Source: Cryptomeria japonica (Eukaryota > Streptophyta > Pinopsida > Cupressales > Cupressaceae). From it: DNA of 64,000 nucleotides. This document shows positions 37,811-49,103 of this stretch, one piece after another. Position 1 is the stretch's first letter. Each line of letters opens with the position of its first letter. The stretch spans positions 469,390,008 through 469,454,007 of the forward strand of contig NC_081405.1 in assembly GCF_030272615.1 (NCBI RefSeq), given 5' to 3'. A model generated the notes under the pieces. That model made no database searches, was not told the DNA's origin, and saw nothing but the letters and a program-made list of their open reading frames with translations. A program made the translations under genes and the position numbers.

Positions 37811-38613
37811 GAGTTACTTTTAAAAGAAAACAATATAGTTCTAATGGATTATTGGATCTTGTGCATACTAATTTGTGTGGTCCTTCTAGAGTGAGAAGCT
37901 TGCAGGGAGATAGGTACTTCATGTTGTTGATTGGTGACTATTCAAGGATGATGTGGGTTACTTTCTTAAGGGAAAAGTTTGAAGCCTTGGAGAAGTTCAA
38001 GATTTTCAAAGCCATGGTTGAGATTGAGACAGGATTGAAGCTAAAGTCCCTAAGATTTGATAGAGGTGATGAATTCACTTCCAGTGAGTTCAATTCTTTT
38101 TGTGAAGAGCATGGAGTGAAGAGACAGTTATCTGTACCTAGAACTCCTCAACAAAATGGTGTTATGGAGAGGAAGAAGATAATAATTTAGGAAGCTGCTA
38201 GAACCATGATGTTGGAAGGAAATGTTCCACATATCTATTGGAGAGAAGCTGTGAGTACTTCTATATACACTCTTAACTGGATGCATATCAAAGGTGATAC
38301 CGGTAAGACTCATTATGAGTTATGGTTTGGTCATGTTCCTACAGTTAGATATTTCATAATTTTTGGAAGTAAATGCTATATCAAAAGAGATGAAGATCTA
38401 GTGAAGTTTGATGCTAGATGTGATGAAGGAATTTTTCTTGGTTATTCTACTAAGAGAAAGTCCTACCGATGTTATAATAAGAGATTGAGAAAAATAGTTG
38501 AAAGTGTTAATGTGAAAGTTCATGAAGGTAATGAGTATCGGCCTAGATGCTCCAGATATGATTCAGATGATCAGATTGATAGTTCTAATAGAGGAACACA
38601 AGTGCAGACCTAG
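37811..38613 (+). pseudogene. pol: R8 integrase core, continued after R9
   Basis: The frame resumes after the R9 target repeat with FKRKQYSSNGLLDLVHTNLCG. Of the D,D,E triad the first Asp is Asn here (HTN). The second is kept in RFDRGDEF and the Glu in QQNGVMERKK. The C-terminal part FGSKCYIKRDED and GIFLGYSTKRKSYRCYN is clear. One stop at 38188 and another at 38611. Confidence 0.84.
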
Positions 38614-39530
38614 AATCTAATTCAAATTATTTCAAAAAAGCCAAAAAATCAAGGAGAGACTAGTGCTAGTGTAGAAGAAAGAACTCAAGAGTCTTAAAAT
38701 CAAGAAAATCCTAAGACTCCTAGGTATGTGAGGTTGAATCATTCAAAAAATTAGATAATAGGAGATAAGAATAAAGGTGTGATGACTAGAAAAATAATTG
38801 TTGAAGAATATTGCTCAATTTCTAAGATTGAACCTAAAGAAGTAAATGAAGCATGCAAAGACGAAAATTGGATTAAAGCAATGGAAGAAGAATTGAACAA
38901 GATTGAAAGGAATAATGCATGGATTCTTGTTCCTAGACCTAAGGATAAAAATGTAATTGGAACTAAATGCTTCTTTCGAAACAAATTGGATGAACAAGGT
39001 GAAGTTGTTAGGAATAAAGCAAGATTTCTTTGTAAGGGATATTCTCAGATGGAAGGAATTAACTTTGAGGAGACTTTTTCTCTGGTGGCAAAATTTTAAG
39101 CTGTTAGATTATTTCTTGCTTATGCTTCTTATAAAGATTTCAATGTTTATCAGATGGATGTCAAGTTAGACTTTCTTAATGGTGAGTTGGAAGAGGAAGT
39201 CTATATTGAGCAACCACATGGATTTCTGTTGAGAGATCAAGGAGATATGGTTTGTAGGTTGAAGAAAGAACTATATGGATTGAAGCAAACCCTAGGAGCT
39301 TGGTATGCTAGATTGGATAAGTATTTGTTGAAGCTTGGATTCAATAAAGGTACTCCTGATAGTAATCTGTATTTCAATATTGATCATGACAACATTTGGA
39401 TTGTTGAAGTTTTTGTTTCAATGATATTATTTTTGGAGGAAATGATAGTTTGTGCAAGACGTTTGCTGAAGAAATGCAAAATGAGTTTGAGATGTCTATG
39501 ATTGTCAGAGGTCAATTTATTTTTTAGTGG
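38614..39530 (+). pseudogene. pol: R8 reverse transcriptase, truncated
   Basis: Contains [39 protein letters not shown] and [19 protein letters not shown]. At the catalytic VDD position (about 39414-39435) one base change and a frameshift turn FVDDIIFGG into FVS plus, in another frame, NDIIFGG. Homology stops near 39530, before the connection and RNase H. Stops: two TAG and two TAA before the frameshift. Confidence 0.84.
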
Positions 39531-40204
39531 CAATGTTTTCATTTTTCGTGGGATCTTAATCTAAATTTGGTTGGCAAATTTCTCGAAATTAGGAAATATT
39601 AGTAGAAAATTTTAATGAATATTCATCTTTATTTTCAAATATAGTTTCTTTTGGCAAAACAAACATTGAGAATAAACCAAAAATTATTTTTATGGGCAAA
39701 ATTTTTCAAATATATAGAACTTTAAAGTTTAATTTGATGAATTATTCATTGAATAAAACTACTAAAATAAATTTAATGGTGAATTAGATTACTATTTCCG
39801 GTCATGCTTTGTCTAATTTTTGTTGTGTCAGATTTTAGGCCTGGAATTGAACCTTCACCATTGATATTTGATGATATGATGATCAACGTGATTCGTACTT
39901 CATAGTCGAGGTGCAAATATTGGTGTGATGTAATAACATGAGCTTTATATATTTTAGTACGTGTGAGGTAATAGCATGACCTCCTTGAGTAGATTTGAAA
40001 TTATTTCTAATTAACACCACAACTCCTTGGATGTCTATTCGCATGCATGGTGGTAAGAGATGCATTAATGCAAATTAATATGGAGAGGATTTAGGCGCCA
40101 TAACCATTCTTAAATTGTGATGAAGATGCCTCCTAATTTAAACCTTTTTTTGCGGTGACTAAGCTTGTTGCAATGGAAATGCCTATTGTCCTTTTGGCCA
40201 CAAA
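39531..40204. other. No gene; AT-rich join between R8 and R10 target
   Basis: After R8 homology ends there is AT-rich text with no frame. 39796-39910 resembles 54531-54650 (TTGATATTTGATGATRTGA and flanks), in the same orientation. Confidence 0.5.
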
Positions 40205-40310
40205 TGGCATTCATGAGAGAGATAATGGATAACCGACTAGGCATGGTACTGGTGAACGACCATGATTACATCTGGCATGCTATGAAGGAGGTTCTGAGTA
40301 AGGAATTCTT
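40205..40310 (+). pseudogene. Unrecognised coding-like fragment cut by R10 (left part)
   Basis: An open stretch reads QWKCLLSFWPQMAFMREIMD, then NRLGMVLVNDHDYIWHAMKE up to the R10 insertion. Codon use and the high Trp/Met/His content look more like protein than AT-rich filler. I do not recognise it. It continues after R10 at 53640. Confidence 0.35.
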
Positions 40311-40897
40311 TGTTAGACAATTCAGATAACCGAAAGATGACTAAGAGCGGGGGAGGGTGAATCAGTTGTCATAGATTACAGGAACCCAAAACATTAATAC
40401 TAGAAGAGAAGATGAACCAATTAAGTATAAATAGTAATCATAGAATAAAAGCCATCCACATAACACCAAGATTTGTACATGGAAAACCCAATAAAGGGAA
40501 AAACCAGGGTGGGAAGCCTACCCACAGTCAAATATTACTCCTGCACTAAGTATGTGAATTACAATGAAGGGGCCTGCACTTGTAGGAAGGCCAATAGCCT
40601 AAAGCACACTGCTCATCACAAAAAGAGCCTCATTAACTACATACTGTTGGCAAATGCACACTCTAATGAGACATTGTAGGTGATTGAAGGTTTTGTCATT
40701 GATGACAACCTTACAATCCTATGTCAACGGCAAGGCAATCCACTGGCACCAGCAAAGTCAGATTCTACACCGGCACATAGACCACCAGCACTGGCAGTGA
40801 AAAGAAGCATACCCACACAAAAACCAACAAGAATTTTTTTGTTAATATATTTTGTTTATTATTGTAAAATAATTGTAAGCCAACTTGGTGAGTTGTA

Positions 40898-40918
40898 AAA
40901 TGACTCTTATATAAGAGA
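40898..40918 (+). promoter_or_regulatory. R11 5' LTR probable TATA box
   Basis: TGACTCTTATATAAGAGAG (from 40901) is the only good TATA-like word in the LTR and is unchanged in the 3' LTR (from 46711). It is also palindromic (CTCTTATATAAGAG). Confidence 0.5.
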
Positions 40919-41413
40919 GTTCATTGTAGAACATTGTGAGAAGATAGAGGTAATGAATGGAGGAATGTAATTAAGCGAAATAAGGCAAACCTATTATGCA
41001 AATTATAGGTTAAGGGTTTATGTATGAAGAGCTATAAACCAGTACTGGATCTAGCATAGTAGATGCTATTTTGAAACAATACAAGACATTGGATTTATAT
41101 AATCCATTTTGTAAGTCAGTGAGACTTCCCATTTTGTAATTAAGCAGTGAGCTCTAGGCACTTGGCCTTCCTGCATGTGCAGGCCCCTCTTGTAGTAGTA
41201 ATATTCTCTTATTGGCCATTAAGTGAATATTGTGGGTCACAAATCCCACCAAGTTTTTTCCCACACTGGGTTTCCTCGTTAAAACATTGTGTTATGGTGT
41301 GTTTTTCATGTGGTTCTTTTTATCTTTGTTTATTAAATTACTATTTGTTTACCGGTACACAATTCTAATTTGCTCTACATGTTTTAAGTTAAGAAAATCT
41401 TATTACTAGTTAC

Positions 41414-41443
41414 ATACTGATTCACCCCCCCCCCTCTCAGTAT
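41414..41443 (+). other. C-loop hairpin in R11 5' LTR
   Basis: ATACTGA (41414-41420) pairs with TCAGTAT (41437-41443); the loop has ten C. The 3' LTR has the same stem with seven C. Confidence 0.85.
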
Positions 41444-41462
41444 CTGTGGGAGTCCTAACAAT

Positions 41463-41474
41463 TGGTATCAGAGC
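41463..41474 (+). other. R11 primer-binding site (initiator tRNA-Met)
   Basis: TGGTATCAGAGC, unmutated, two bases after the LTR. Confidence 0.94.
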
Positions 41475-41503
41475 CTGGTCTTCTATTTTCAAAAGCCTAA
41501 CAA

Positions 41504-41517
41504 CTTGAGGAAGATCT
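41504..41517 (+). promoter_or_regulatory. R11 conserved leader motif before gag
   Basis: CTTGAGGAAGATCT, preceded by AAGCCTAACAA as in R9, 14 bases before the gag ATG. Confidence 0.62.
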
Positions 41518-41531
41518 TGACATTGGTAGAG

Positions 41532-42533
41532 ATGGAAAACTTGATGAAGCAACTAGAAGGAGCTCTCTCAGACTATGATGCAAAAAAATTGAAAACTATC
41601 AAACCTGAAGATGATCTAATGGCTGCTCAGGATATTATTCAAGCACTTCAAGAAAATCTTACTATTTCAAGAAATAAGAGAAGAGAACTTTGTGAAAAGA
41701 TGCAAAATGAGAATGATGAAAAAGAAACTCTTAGTGATCTAATGAATAAGCTGAAACAAGAAAACATAAAAACAAAGAATGAGATGCAGGATATGACTAT
41801 GACATTTTGTAAAGAAATTGAAGATAGAAAGAAGAATGAAGAAGACTTGACTAGAAGACTGAATGATGCTGCAAATGAAAACACAAGACTTAGTTATGAA
41901 AATGATATGTTGAAGATAGATCTAATGCATGCACAAAATGATTCAAATGAACTCATGAGACAAAAAGGTATCTTGGAAGGAGAACTGGCTGATGCAAATC
42001 AATATAAAGAAAAATTCAAGAAAAGCTCAGAAGAATTTGGTGACTTGTTGAAGAATTAGAAACCTAATGGTGACACTAATGGTCTTGGCTTTGAAACTGG
42101 TGAAAGCTCTGGTACTGCAAACACACAGGATCATGGCAAACTGGTAAGACAACCTACTGCTTATAAATTTAATGACAAATGCTTTAACTATAACAAGTAT
42201 GGTCATAGAGAAAATCAATGTAGATCTAGAAATTATCAGAATACTAGTACACCTAGTGGTCAATGTTAAAAATACAACAAAGTTGGTCATAATTTTGAAA
42301 ATTGCAGACTGAATGTGAGATGTTATATTTGTGGAAGATTTGGACATTTATCTAATCAATGCAGAACACAGACCGGCATAGGTTATGGGAAGGCTATTCA
42401 GAAAAATAGTGTGTCTTGTTATGCATGTAACAAAATTGTGTATATTGCTAAATTTTGTAGAAGCAAGTCCTCACCGGTAAACAACAAAGGTCCTAGTTTG
42501 AAAGGTAAAGAAAAGGTTGAAGAAGTAAAGTAG
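41532..42533 (+). pseudogene. gag: R11 Gag: coiled coil plus four CCHC knuckles
   Basis: I choose ATG 41532; the frame is open further up only through a TTG. Residues 1-175 are almost entirely heptad-like (Glu/Lys/Asn-rich, LSDLMNKLKQENIKTKNEM), with no UBN2 capsid head. Stops at 42057 (TAG) and 42267 (TAA); the frame is otherwise continuous to TAG 42531. Four knuckles: CFNYNKYGHRENQC (42180), a second at 42264 with a stop, CYICGRFGHLSNQC (42321, intact) and CYACNKIVYIAKFC (42417, His to Tyr). Units 1 and 2 have Cys to Tyr. All of these losses are single transitions. Role: RNA-binding structural protein of a particle; capsid function is inferred. Confidence 0.8.
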
Positions 42534-42972
42534 GAATTCTCAAAATAATGGATCAAGAAATTAGAACTAAATGTTTATAGGAATACTCCTCCACCGGTAG
42601 AACAGAGTAACACTCCACTGGCAGAAGGAAGTAACACTCCACTGACAGGAGAATCTTCATCTAACTACAGAAAATTTCTTTAAGGGTTTGGCAAACAAAT
42701 GTGAAACATGCTATTATTCCCTCAGTTGATGGTAAGAAGTTAAAATTACTTCCATATTGGTAGATATGTTAAGTGATTACTTAATCGGCAAGCATTAAAT
42801 ATGGGGGTTGGCAAAATTAACATTATAAATCAATGTTTTTGGCTCCATTCCATTTCATGGAGCATTCAAACATTCAAAGAGCATGAAAATTCTGAGCTAA
42901 GGCATTTCGAGCAAAGAAGCAAAGAAATTCAACAATCAATCTTTTAAAAGGCAGAAAAAGGTATTTATAATC
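42534..42972 (+). other. R11 spacer between Gag and ORF2 with a 24-bp tandem repeat
   Basis: 42591-42614 and 42615-42638 are two 24-base copies (CCACCGGTAGAACAGAGTAA type), with a partial third from 42639. In the Gag frame they would encode PPVEQSNT, PLAEGSNT and PLTGESS, so they may be a Gag tail after the stop. From about 42680 to 42972 there is no frame. Confidence 0.6.
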
Positions 42973-45900
42973 ATGACATCCTCTTTTGTACCTAAATTCA
43001 TAGCAAACTCTACTGTAGTGGAAGTAATCAAGCTCCCTAGGCCCATTTTTTAGTTAGTTCCTGAAATAGAAAAGAAGGATGATAATGTTGGTGCTTTCTC
43101 TCAAATCCCCAAAGGAGTAGTTTTTGCAGAAGACCCTAGGATGTATATTCATTGCCATATAGAAGAATTAGGAGATGAAGAAATTAAGAACATGTCCAAG
43201 ACTGTTATTTGTGATGATTCTGGTAATGTGAAACCTAAACACAAAATAATTGAAACCCTAGGACTCACAAAAATTCTTTTCATTCTGGAATTCCATAAGG
43301 AAGTTATTAGGATAGTATTGAGCAGGGTTCATGGTGAATTTTTCTGGCTGGATTCAATTCACAAAATTACTAAGGAAGTTGTAAAAGTTGTAATAGGGTT
43401 ACCCTCCACCAGTAACAGACCTAACAAGACAAAGAAGGTCTCAAATGAACTAGTAATGAACCTAATAGGAGCAACATCTGACAAAAGGTCTTTAAGGGTG
43501 AATGATGTAACTGACATAAATGTGAGATTCATTAGCATGATTCTAGACTGCAAAACAACACATGCAAATAGACTAAATTCAGTTTCTAGCTTATACATAA
43601 AGAGTGCTCATGACATGATTAAGGATAATGTGAAAATTGATGTGTGTGAATGGTTGAAGGATGAATTGATTGACAATCTGGGAAAGATCAAGAAGGATAA
43701 TAAAGGGACATTTAGATTTGGCAACTTACTTGTTTTCTTAATGCTACATATAACCAAATAGGTGCCCGATATAGGTAATAAGAAACTTGGATTTGACATA
43801 CCGGTAGGCAAACAATTATTTGACTTATTGAACAACATGGGTGAAAACAAAGAGAAGAATATTAATGAGTACTTTCAAGCACTAAAGGCTAGAATGAACG
43901 CTGGAGTCAAACTGTCACAAGAAATTGTAAATAAATATAAGGATGACATATGTTTTGTGATTAAGAAGGATGAGATCTGGATGGAGGCAGTTATCCCAAG
44001 AATAATTTGGGTTACTGAAATGGGTTATGAGATAGATGATCACATCATTGAAACATATGCAAAAGCCCTTCTGGAAGCACCCAAGGAACCTAAGGAAGAG
44101 GTATTTGGCAGTGTTGAAATCATTGAAAATCAAATTCAATCCAAGAAGAGAGTGAAGAAAGTAGAAGCAACATTGAGGAAAAGATCAAGGCAGGCTAAGG
44201 CTATCAAAGAAGACGTACTTAAACAAATCGGTATCACTAAAGATGAGTTACAAGCACAACAACTAGAAACTCACCTTTCACCGGTAGCAACTTCTTCGAA
44301 AAGTGACATGCTAGCTGCATTTAAAAGAGTTGTGAGGAAAAGACAACCTTCACCAGTATCCACACCTTTGCCTAGAAGAACCAGATAAAAACAACAGGCA
44401 GTAAGGCCCCCGGCTAAGAAGATAACTCTAAAGAAGAAAAAGTTAACACCAAAGAAAAGGACTCAACAAAATATTGCTCCAATTGACAAACTACTAGATG
44501 AAATAACAGAGGATGGATAGCTAAAAAACATCAACAAACTATATGATACATTACTAGTTGATGACAAGGAGAGAGTTGAAAACAGTGTAATTCTACGCTT
44601 GGAAATCTATAGGAAATTTTTGATGCAAATTGTAGATGAAGTACCGAGAGAACTATTTAAGAGACTTGAAGCTAGAAGGCAAGCTGTTATAGAGCTTGAC
44701 AAGAAAATAAAAATTGAGAAACTACTCGCTGTTTATCCTGTTAACTCACCAAAGGAGATAGATGATATCATCTCAGAGGCTAACCGGATAGTATTCTCAA
44801 CTGCACACCGGCATGTAGCACTTATGGTTGGTAGAGAAAATGAGGTTGCAGAGGAAACTGCTAACGCATGGGATGTATTCCTTGTTGAGAAGGATAAACA
44901 TGAAGAATATAGAAACCCCAAACCAATCAAGGTATATCAGAAAGATAAGGATAAGGGAAAAGGAAAGGTTGGTGGACCTCCAAGCATCAAAATAACAGAT
45001 AATCTACCCCCACTATCTCAAGATACTCCACCGGTAACAACAACTAAAGATCAACCAGTTGATGAGAGTACGAATATATCACAAGAGGATACAAATTCTA
45101 ATTCTGAGGTATTATATACAGAAGATGTTTATACACATAAGGTGAACATTGTGGTAGACAAGGACACAATCGGTAAGACAAATATGGCTAGTGAGCCATC
45201 GGTAACTGATAACACAGATAACACTAAAGAAAAACTGACAGATAGTGCCACAGAACAATAGGTAGAACAACAAACTGAGCAACAAGCAGAGCAATAGGCT
45301 CCAACACAAGAACAAGTTAATATAGAATTAGTGCCACTGGCAACTGCTGAGAAAAACAAACCATTGCTTAAGGAAATGGAAACATAGAGTGACCTACTAG
45401 AGGTCACTGCAAGCAAGGATATTGCTCCCACCGGCAGAATTCAGAGTGTTGGCTCTTCAACTGCAGGATTCAAGACAACAAATGTAACTAAAGTTCTTTT
45501 AGACTCTATAAAGAAAATAACAGATTGTAGTTCATAGGCATATAAGGCTATAGATGACATAATTCCAATTTTGAAGATGATAGCTCCAAAATGTAATGTA
45601 GATAATAAGGATTCTTTGAGTCAACTTGACACTTTGTCTAAGTATATTACTGACAACACACTGATAGTTGAACAAATAAAGGAGGACGCATTCAAAGAGA
45701 GGTTAGAAAAGGAAAAACAGAAATTCTTTGAGGAACAAATAAAGAAGTGTACAAGGTAGTTTGACACACTTCTACCAGAATTATGTAGCACATTAAAAGA
45801 ATTCAAAACTTTGTACAGAGATACATGTAAGACTAACTTTTTGACAGTTGATATAGACAAGAAGATCAACAAGATGCAGGAGGAAATAAATCAACTAGCT

Positions 45901-46248
45901 AACAATTTTATTAATTCATCTGATTCATTATCAGTTTTTTAGCAAAAGATAACAGGTTTTGAGGAAGAATTACTAAAGCTAGAAAGAGAAAAGGAGAGAA
46001 TAAAAAGTAAGGCTAAGGATATGAAATTAAGACTCAGTCCAAAACTGGACTACCTAGCATCCTTAAGGAAAGAAATATTTGATGCATTGGTACAAGGACA
46101 AAAAACACTGGCAGAGCAAATGCAACACCTCACCAGTATAGTTCAGAGGATGGAGGCCGCAATAAAAGATAGTAAAAAGTTCATTGAGAACTTGAATATG
46201 GTTTTGGCAGATCTTTTTCAGATTGTAACCAACCGATTACAAGGTTGA
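42973..46248 (+). pseudogene. R11 ORF2: unrecognised protein of about 1091 codons
   Basis: One frame runs from ATG 42973 to TGA 46246 with no frameshift and ten in-frame stops: TAG at 43051, 43759, 44518, 45259, 45295, 45385, 45535, 45757 and 45940, TAA at 44386. Residues 1-450 look globular (EFFWLDSIHKITKEVVKVVI, CEWLKDELIDNLGKI, ICFVIKKDEIWMEAVIPRII). Residues about 395-505 are strongly basic (RKRSRQAKAIK, KKITLKKKKLTPKKR). A helical, charged part follows, then a Thr/Gln/Asp-rich stretch (680-800) and a C-terminal coiled coil (890-1085). No RT, integrase, protease or envelope-like membrane segment is seen. A link to the loosely defined 'putative plant transposon protein' families is possible but untested. 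Confidence 0.72.
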
Positions 46249-46454
46249 GACAGGAAACTACACTCTATTGACACTTTGACAACCTTTGTCATTGATGCCA
46301 AAGGGGGAGTAGTGGTACGTGAAAAATTCAATAACTTAGGGATCATCTGTTCAGGGGGAGCACACATTTTTGGTAACAATTTTTGGACTTCAATTTTTGG
46401 ATACTCTTTTGAATTTTTCTTATGAGTGTTGCCATTAATGCCAAAGGAGGAGAT
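46249..46454 (+). other. R11 3' untranslated region with three purine tracts
   Basis: GCCAAAGGGGGAGTAG near 46298, TCAGGGGGAGCAC near 46351 and the LTR-adjacent GCCAAAGGAGGAGAT (to 46454). The first and last are both preceded by CAT-T/A-ATGCC, so the tract plus its lead-in is duplicated. Confidence 0.78.
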
Positions 46455-47242
46455 TGTTGGCAAATGCACACTCCAATGAGACATTGTAGGTGATTTAAGG
46501 TTTTGTCATTGATGGCAACCTTAGAATCCTATGTCACCGGCAAGGCAATCCACCGACACTAGCAAAGTCAGATTTTAAACCAGCACATAGACCACTGGCA
46601 CCGGTGGTGAAAGGAAGCATACCGACACAGAAGCTGACAAGAATTTTGTTGTTAATATATTTTGTTTATTATTGTAAAATCATTGTAAGCCAACTTGGTG
46701 AGTTGTAAAATGACTCTTATATAAGAGAGTTCATTGTAGAACATTATGAGAAGATAGAGGTAATGAATGGAGGAATGTAATTAAGTGAAATAAGGCAGAC
46801 ATATTATGCGAATTATAGGTTAAGGGCTTATGTATGAAGTAGAGCTATAAACCGGTACTAGATCTAGCATAGTAGATGCTATTTTGAAGCAGTTTAAGAC
46901 ATTGAATTTATATAATCCATTTTGTATGTCAGTGAGCTCTAGGCACTTGGCCTTCCTGCATGTGCAGGCCCCTCTTGTAGCAGTAATATTCTCTTATTGG
47001 CCAGTAAGTGAATATTGTGGGTCACAAATCCCATCGAGGTTTTTCTCACACTAGGTTTTCTCATTAAAATATTGTGTTATGGTGTGTTTTTCATGTGGTT
47101 GTTTTTATCTCTGTTAATTGCATTACTTTTTGTTTACCGGTACACAGTTCTAATTTGCTCTACATGTTTTAAGTTAAGAAAATCTTATTACTAGTTAGAT
47201 ACTGATTCACCCCCCCTCTCAGTATCTATGGGAATCCTAACA
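46455..47242 (+). repeat. R11 3' LTR
   Basis: Aligns with the 5' LTR over its whole length, with a small deletion near 46940. The hairpin at 47199-47225 (ATACTGA/TCAGTAT) is intact. Confidence 0.92.
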
Positions 47243-48100
47243 CATACAAATCAAGACTACAATTTAGAGAAGTGTTGAACTACAAAAGATAGCATCTCCT
47301 ATGCCTGAGTACAGTTCTGGTTAAGCTCAATACAAACGGACTAAATCCTCTTACATAAACCCAATTTGATCTCCAATTATTGACCAACTCCTCTACCTGT
47401 ATGATATTACATTATTCCCACATTACATTCCTTGACCATGACCTCTTACATTAACAATGATAATCTACAATGAGATCTTACATCAATTTAAACAAAATCC
47501 TAGACCATAAACAATCTGGTCGAGCACTAGATAATAAACCAATTATATAATTACAAACCATGTTGGACTTAGACCAAACAAATAATATCAGCACATAAGA
47601 AATCCCACAAATACATCCATAGGTCATATCCACACATTACATTAAAGCCAGTCCATAACCTAGATCAACCGAGACCCAGTATAGGTCCATATGATACAAC
47701 AATGATCTCCAATCGCCATCTCGAGCACAATCAACACCAACATCCTAAAAATCCACTAGAAGTTGCACCAACACCACTTATGCAATTCATCAAAGATCTC
47801 TATGAGAAGCTCTGACGGTGAAACCCTCACCGGAATGATAAACCAATCTTCTAAGCAAGAATGATAGCATCTAATCTCCAGACCAAAACCAAGTGACCAA
47901 ATATGAGTATAAGTATCATGAACAAGCCAATTCCATCATTAGACTATACCGGAGCCTACCATATCATGATCCAAGTTAACAAAAAACCACTCAACCTACC
48001 GGGACCAGAAGGATGGTGGTAAAGCATCCAAACAGCTAGTGTTGGCATTAATGACAAAACATAAATGCAACATATAATCAATTCCACCAAATGGCCAACA

Positions 48101-48115
48101 ATCCCCCCATTTGGC
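48101..48115 (-). other. R10 polypurine tract
   Basis: On the minus strand GCCAAATGGGGGGAT abuts the LTR start TGTTGGCC. One T interrupts the purines. Confidence 0.8.
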
Positions 48116-48409
48116 ATTGATGGCAGCACTAGATGTGAAAAACATCTAGGTACCAAGAAATTCCAAACAAGTCACCCCCTATGGAAGACAACCAACAAAC
48201 TGCCACATATAGCTCTAAGAATCACTCTCCCTTTGACATCAATACCAAAAATCTGATAGAAACATCAAACCAAAAACACAAGTCTCTAAATCACAAAGCT
48301 AAGTACTCCCCCTGAGCTAGTAGCATCCCACATCAGTGTCAAAATGAATAGTATCTCTGATAATGCATGTCGGACTGATGCCAAACCACATCAATCAAGT
48401 CTCTACCGA
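48116..48409 (-). other. R10 3' untranslated region
   Basis: Non-coding piece between RNase H and the purine tract. A second CCCCTATGGAAG/CTTCCATAGGGG-type tract lies near 48176, and CTCCCCCTGAG (reverse CTCAGGGGGAG) near 48306. Confidence 0.6.
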
Positions 48410-49103
48410 AGGGGCAGAAACTCCCAATTTGTCTCTCAAGTACTCAAATGATTCCTTGGACAAAGGTTTAGTGAAAATGTCTACAATCTGCACTTTAGTG
48501 TTCACATAAACCAGTCTAACTTAATTTTCTTCCACCTTCTCCTTCAAAAATTTATATTTGATAGATATGTGCTTTGTTTTAGAATGAAATACCAGATTCT
48601 TTGATATATCAATAGCAGCAAAGTTATCACAATGAATAACTATCGGTGCATCACAATCCACCTTTATATCCTTCAACATTTTCTTCATCTATAAAACTTG
48701 TGTACAATTAGTAGCAACAACACCATACTTAGCTTGAACAATAGATAAAGAAGTACATGACTGTTTCTTGCTGATCCATGAAACCAACTTCTTTCCAAGA
48801 AAGAAGATCCAATAGAAGTACATTTCTGGTCATCAACATCTCTAGCCCAATCAGCATCTGTATATGCACATAAAGTAAAGCTATCATCCTTAGGGTACCA
48901 CAAACTATATTCTAATGTACCTTGCAAGTATCTAAAAATCCTTTTCACTGCCATCTCATGATTTTCTCTAGGATCACTCTAAAATCTTGAAACAATACAA
49001 ACAACATTCATATTGCCAAGCCTAGTCCAAGTTAAATAAAGTAGACCTCCAATCATATATTTGTATGTTGTAGGATTTACTGGTGCAGAAACATCTTTTC
49101 TTG
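48410..49103 (-). pseudogene. pol: R10 RT-connection and RNase H, frameshifted
   Basis: AVKRIFRYLQGTLEYSLWYP and TLCAYTDADWARDVDDQKCT are clear. A frameshift follows at the SIGS position, after which QSCTSLS, TKHISIKYKFLKEKVE and VDIFTKPLSKESFEYLRDKL can be followed in other frames down to about 48410. Non-functional as it stands. Confidence 0.78.

Larger units (their letters stand above)
27555..39530 (+). mobile_element. R8: 3'-truncated Ty1/Copia retrotransposon, split by R9
   Basis: The order is 5' LTR, primer site, gag, protease, pre-integrase, [R9], integrase and the first half of RT. The coding strand keeps a single frame from 28929 to about 39414 apart from R9, with about 19 in-frame stops. 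Matching text across R9 (TACAA on both sides) restores a continuous integrase frame. Homology ends in RT just after the catalytic region near 39530, with no RNase H or 3' LTR, so the end was deleted. The RT resembles that of R10. Confidence 0.85.
40645..41460 (+). repeat. R11 5' LTR
   Basis: TGTTGGCAAATGCACACTC...GAGTCCTAACA. It contains a likely TATA region CTTATATAAGAGAG at about 40904 and the Copia block CACTGGGTTTCC near 41265. Confidence 0.92.
40645..47242 (+). mobile_element. R11: pol-less LTR retrotransposon with four-knuckle Gag and a giant second ORF
   Basis: LTRs 40645-41460 (816 bp) and 46455-47242 (788 bp); CATAC on both sides (40640-40644 and 47243-47247). The tRNA-iMet site is at 41463-41474 and the purine tract at 46444-46454. 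The 5-kb interior encodes a coiled-coil Gag with four CCHC units and a second frame of about 1090 codons. I see no protease, integrase, RT or RNase H motif. It inserted in the R10 3' LTR. By eye the first 210 bases of the two LTRs differ at about 20 positions, so it is not recent. Confidence 0.93.
40311..48100 (-). repeat. R10 3' LTR, interrupted by R11
   Basis: Pieces 40311-40644 and 47248-48100 together make about 1187 bp. It starts TGTTAGACAATTC and ends AATGGCCAACA. Text from 40404 onward matches the 5' LTR from 52536. A C-loop hairpin variant lies near 40337-40373 (ATGAC/GTCAT stem). Confidence 0.88.

Noticed and set aside
43141..44388. R11 ORF2 as envelope-like gene
   Set aside because: No signal peptide or transmembrane helix is visible; the protein is charged and coiled-coil-rich.
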